Source: Lonsdalea quercina subsp. quercina (GTDB lineage: Bacteria; Pseudomonadota; Gammaproteobacteria; Enterobacterales; Enterobacteriaceae). Taken from it: a stretch of DNA of 8,320 nucleotides. The DNA is taken from the NCBI RefSeq assembly GCF_000688655.1, contig NZ_JIBO01000001.1, positions 174,746-183,065 on the forward strand. Reading direction: 5' to 3'. Under the pieces are notes generated by a model. That model made no database searches. It saw nothing but the letters and a program-made list of their open reading frames with translations, and was not told the DNA's origin. This document shows, piece by piece, positions 6,391 to 8,320 of the stretch. Made by a program: the position numbers and the translations under genes. Numbering within the stretch: position 1 is the first letter of the stretch; each line of letters starts with the position of its first letter.

Positions 6391-6396
6391 TTTATT

Positions 6397-7422
6397 ATGC
6401 CCAACGCTGTGGAATTAATTAACGTATCCCGATTCTTTGGGGATGTCCGGGCCGTGGATCATGTTTCCATCGACATCAAAGAGGGCGAATTCTTTTCCAT
6501 GCTCGGCCCGTCCGGTTCTGGAAAAACCACCTCTTTGAGACTGATCGCCGGCTTCGAACAGATTTCCTCAGGTTCCATCCGCATTCACGGACGTGAAGCC
6601 ACCGGGCTGGCGCCCTATCAGCGTGATGTAAATACCGTATTTCAGGATTACGCGCTGTTTCCACATATGACCGTGCTGGATAACGTAGCCTACGGGCTGC
6701 GTGTGAAGGGCGTAGGTAAAAGCGAACGTCGCGCCCGATCGCAGGAGGCGCTGGAACGGGTGGCGCTCGGGTTTGTCGCGGAGCGAAAACCGGCTCAGCT
6801 GTCCGGCGGCCAGCGTCAGCGCGTGGCGCTGGCGCGCGCGTTGGTCAATCAGCCCAGCGTGCTGCTGCTCGATGAGCCGCTCGGCGCGCTGGACCTCAAA
6901 CTGCGCGAGCAGATGCAGGGCGAACTCAAGACGCTCCAGCGCCAGCTCGGCATCACCTTTATTTTCGTGACGCACGATCAGAGCGAAGCCTTGTCGATGT
7001 CCGATCGGGTTGCAGTGTTTAATAACGGCCGCATCGAGCAGGTGGATACGCCGCGCGAGCTGTACATGAACCCCAGGACGCCGTTTGTGGCGGAGTTTGT
7101 CGGCACGTCCAACGTGCTGTCGGCAGAGCAGGCGCTGCGGCTGACCGGCGCGGCGGCGCGTGTCGCCGTTCGCCCGGAACACATTCGCCTGCTGGAATCC
7201 GCGCCGGACGCGGAGGATATTTGCGTCTCGGCGCAGATTAAGGATATTCACTATCAGGGGGCCGCGACCCGCTACGAGCTGATGCTGGAAACCGGCGAGC
7301 GTCTGCTGGTAAGCGAAACCAACCATCAGCGTATCTCCACTCTTCCCGCCTGGACGATCGGCCAACCGCTCATCGCCTGTTGGGCGCGTAGCGCTATGGT
7401 CGCGCTGCAGGAGGTGGGCTGA
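6397..7422 (+). CDS. ydcT: Polyamine ABC transporter ATP-binding protein (YdcT)
   Basis: This 341-residue transporter ATPase of the PotA/spermidine-putrescine class has every motif intact. They are Walker A GPSGSGKTT (37-45), the Q-loop VFQDYALFPH with Gln83, the ABC signature LSGGQRQR (135-142), Walker B VLLLDEP (155-161) with Glu160, the D-loop GALD, and the switch histidine His193 (FVTHDQSEALS). A C-terminal TOBE-type regulatory domain covers about residues 240-338 (VAVRPEHIRL). It matches E. coli YdcT closely, for example NVSRFFGDVRAVD, DVNTVFQDYALFPHM and PFVAEFVGTSNV. It would bind to the cytosolic face of YdcU/YdcV and power import of substrate brought by YdcS. It is separated from ydcS by an AT-rich gap of 190 bp, larger than usual inside a transporter operon. 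From ydcU it is separated by a single base, so the two are probably translationally coupled. Confidence 0.95.
   Translation: MPNAVELINVSRFFGDVRAVDHVSIDIKEGEFFSMLGPSGSGKTTSLRLIAGFEQISSGSIRIHGREATGLAPYQRDVNTVFQDYALFPHMTVLDNVAYGLRVKGVGKSERRARSQEALERVALGFVAERKPAQLSGGQRQRVALARALVNQPSVLLLDEPLGALDLKLREQMQGELKTLQRQLGITFIFVTHDQSEALSMSDRVAVFNNGRIEQVDTPRELYMNPRTPFVAEFVGTSNVLSAEQALRLTGAAARVAVRPEHIRLLESAPDAEDICVSAQIKDIHYQGAATRYELMLETGERLLVSETNHQRISTLPAWTIGQPLIACWARSAMVALQEVG
7409..7415 (+). promoter_or_regulatory. Ribosome-binding site of ydcU inside the end of ydcT
   Basis: AGGAGGT lies within the last codons of ydcT, 8 bases before the ydcU ATG at 7424. It is the strongest ribosome-binding site in the transporter genes and shows that the two cistrons are read from one message. 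Confidence 0.85.
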
Positions 7423-7423
7423 G

Positions 7424-8320
7424 ATGACGACCGCAGACATCTTGGTTCCCGCCGTTCGTCGAGGCGCGTTGCATCGACTATTCGACTTTTTCTATCGGCG
7501 TCCGGGTTTTTATCTGGCGCTGCTGCTGGCGCCGCCGCTGCTGTGGTTCGGCGCCGTCTATCTGGGTTCGCTTCTGACGCTGCTGTGGCAGGGGTTTTAT
7601 ACCTTTGACGATTTCACGATGACGGTGTCGCCGACGCTGACGCTGGCGAACATCGCGGCGCTGTTCAGCCCGACGAATTACGACATTATCGCGCGCACGG
7701 TGGTAATGGCTGTGTGCGTCACGCTGTTCAGCGCCGTGATAGCGTTCCCCATTGCCTATTATATGGCGCGCTATACGCGGGGTAAGCAGAAAGCCTTTTT
7801 CTATGTCGCGGTGATGATGCCGATGTGGGCCAGTTATATCGTTAAGGCCTATGCCTGGACGCTGCTGTTGTCGCGGGATGGCGTCATTCAGTGGTTTTTG
7901 CGTCACCTCGGGCTGGAAGGGGGCTTGAATAGCCTGCTGCTACTGCCGGGCATCGGCGGTAACACGCTCTCGACCTCCGGACTGGGGCGTTTTCTGGTGT
8001 TCGTCTATATCTGGCTGCCATTTATGATCCTGCCGATCCAGGCGGCGCTGGAACGCCTGCCGGTGTCACTCATTCAGGCCTCGGAGGATTTAGGCGCTCA
8101 GCCGCAGCAGACCTTCCGCTATGTCATCCTGCCGCTGGCAGTGCCGGGCATCGCCGCCGGTTCTATCTTCACGTTTTCACTCACACTGGGTGACTTTATC
8201 GTGCCGCAGCTGGTCGGGCCACCGGGCTATTTCATCGGCAACATGGTGTATTCCCAGCAGGGCGCCATCGGCAACCTGCCTATGGCGGCCGCATTCACGC
8301 TGGTGCCGATTGTCTTAATT
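7424..8320 (+). CDS. ydcU: Polyamine ABC transporter permease (YdcU), C terminus cut by window edge
   Basis: The frame from the ATG at 7424 stays open for 299 codons to the window end, which lies a little short of the roughly 313 residues of E. coli YdcU. It is an inner-membrane permease of the PotB/binding-protein-dependent transport family with about six hydrophobic segments (near residues 28-56, 89-112, 122-148, 188-207, 235-261 and 286 onward). The EAA loop that contacts the ATPase is clear: EDLGAQPQQTFRYVILPLAV (221-240). Blocks matching E. coli YdcU include GSLLTLLWQGFYTFDDFTM, MWASYIVKAYAWTLLL, LSTSGLGRFLVF, and GPPGYFIGNMVYSQQGAIGN. It should pair with a second permease, YdcV, whose gene is expected immediately to the right. 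No frameshift or internal stop is seen. Confidence 0.95.
   Translation, partial: MTTADILVPAVRRGALHRLFDFFYRRPGFYLALLLAPPLLWFGAVYLGSLLTLLWQGFYTFDDFTMTVSPTLTLANIAALFSPTNYDIIARTVVMAVCVTLFSAVIAFPIAYYMARYTRGKQKAFFYVAVMMPMWASYIVKAYAWTLLLSRDGVIQWFLRHLGLEGGLNSLLLLPGIGGNTLSTSGLGRFLVFVYIWLPFMILPIQAALERLPVSLIQASEDLGAQPQQTFRYVILPLAVPGIAAGSIFTFSLTLGDFIVPQLVGPPGYFIGNMVYSQQGAIGNLPMAAAFTLVPIVLI

Noticed and set aside
6319..6396. Upstream TTG extension of ydcT adding 26 residues
   Set aside because: It has no ribosome-binding site, an AT-rich sequence unlike the gene body, and no counterpart in E. coli YdcT. The ATG at 6397 has a good ribosome-binding site.
6568..7440. 290-codon minus-strand frame opposite ydcT
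   Set aside because: It lies wholly across an intact ABC ATPase gene. The product is Arg/Gln/His-rich without motifs, so it is a by-product of GC-rich codon use.
7478..7906. 142-codon minus-strand frame opposite ydcU
   Set aside because: It is extremely Arg/Gln/His-rich and complementary to leucine-rich membrane segments of the permease, so it is a composition artefact.

Overview
The window looks like enterobacterial chromosome (order Enterobacterales). The partial CDP-diacylglycerol pyrophosphatase at the left edge and the YdcS, YdcT, YdcU and PatD proteins all match Escherichia coli K-12 proteins as I remember them, at a level expected between genera of that order. The sequence is moderately GC-rich and its coding regions are dense in GC-ending codons. 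A soft-rot or related plant-associated genus (Dickeya, Brenneria, Pectobacterium) or Serratia-like host is plausible, but this is an impression and not a determination.

Layout from left to right: (1) 1-372, minus strand, the N-terminal half of cdh, cut by the window edge. (2) 373-912, no gene I can defend; it holds the cdh start region, a possible decayed coding stretch on the plus strand (about 606-850) and a GC-rich hairpin. (3) 913-1995, minus strand, an iron-containing alcohol dehydrogenase of the GldA/HcxA (YbdH) family. (4) 1996-2387, a 392-bp divergent intergenic region with a sigma70-type promoter for the dehydrogenase and short dyads and repeats that could be operators. (5) 2388-3296, plus strand, a LysR-type regulator followed by a strong hairpin. 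(6) 3479-4942, patD, aminobutyraldehyde dehydrogenase. (7) 5052-6206, ydcS, periplasmic binding protein. (8) 6397-7422, ydcT, transporter ATPase. (9) 7424-8320, ydcU, inner-membrane permease, cut by the right edge. A second permease (ydcV) would be expected just beyond.

How the genes fit together: YdcS captures a putrescine/spermidine-type polyamine in the periplasm. YdcT and YdcU, with the unseen YdcV, import it. PatD oxidises 4-aminobutanal, the transamination product of putrescine, to 4-aminobutyrate. In E. coli the order is ydcS-ydcT-ydcU-ydcV-patD with a MocR-type regulator (YdcR) next to it. Here patD comes first and a LysR-type regulator lies upstream, with a divergent HcxA-like dehydrogenase behind it. 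That rearrangement is the most interesting aspect of the window. It suggests, without proving, that the LysR protein controls a polyamine uptake and catabolism unit to which the dehydrogenase may belong.

I see no mobile element, CRISPR array, tRNA, rRNA or clearly undescribed system. The observations worth a second look are the locus architecture and several intergenic secondary structures.
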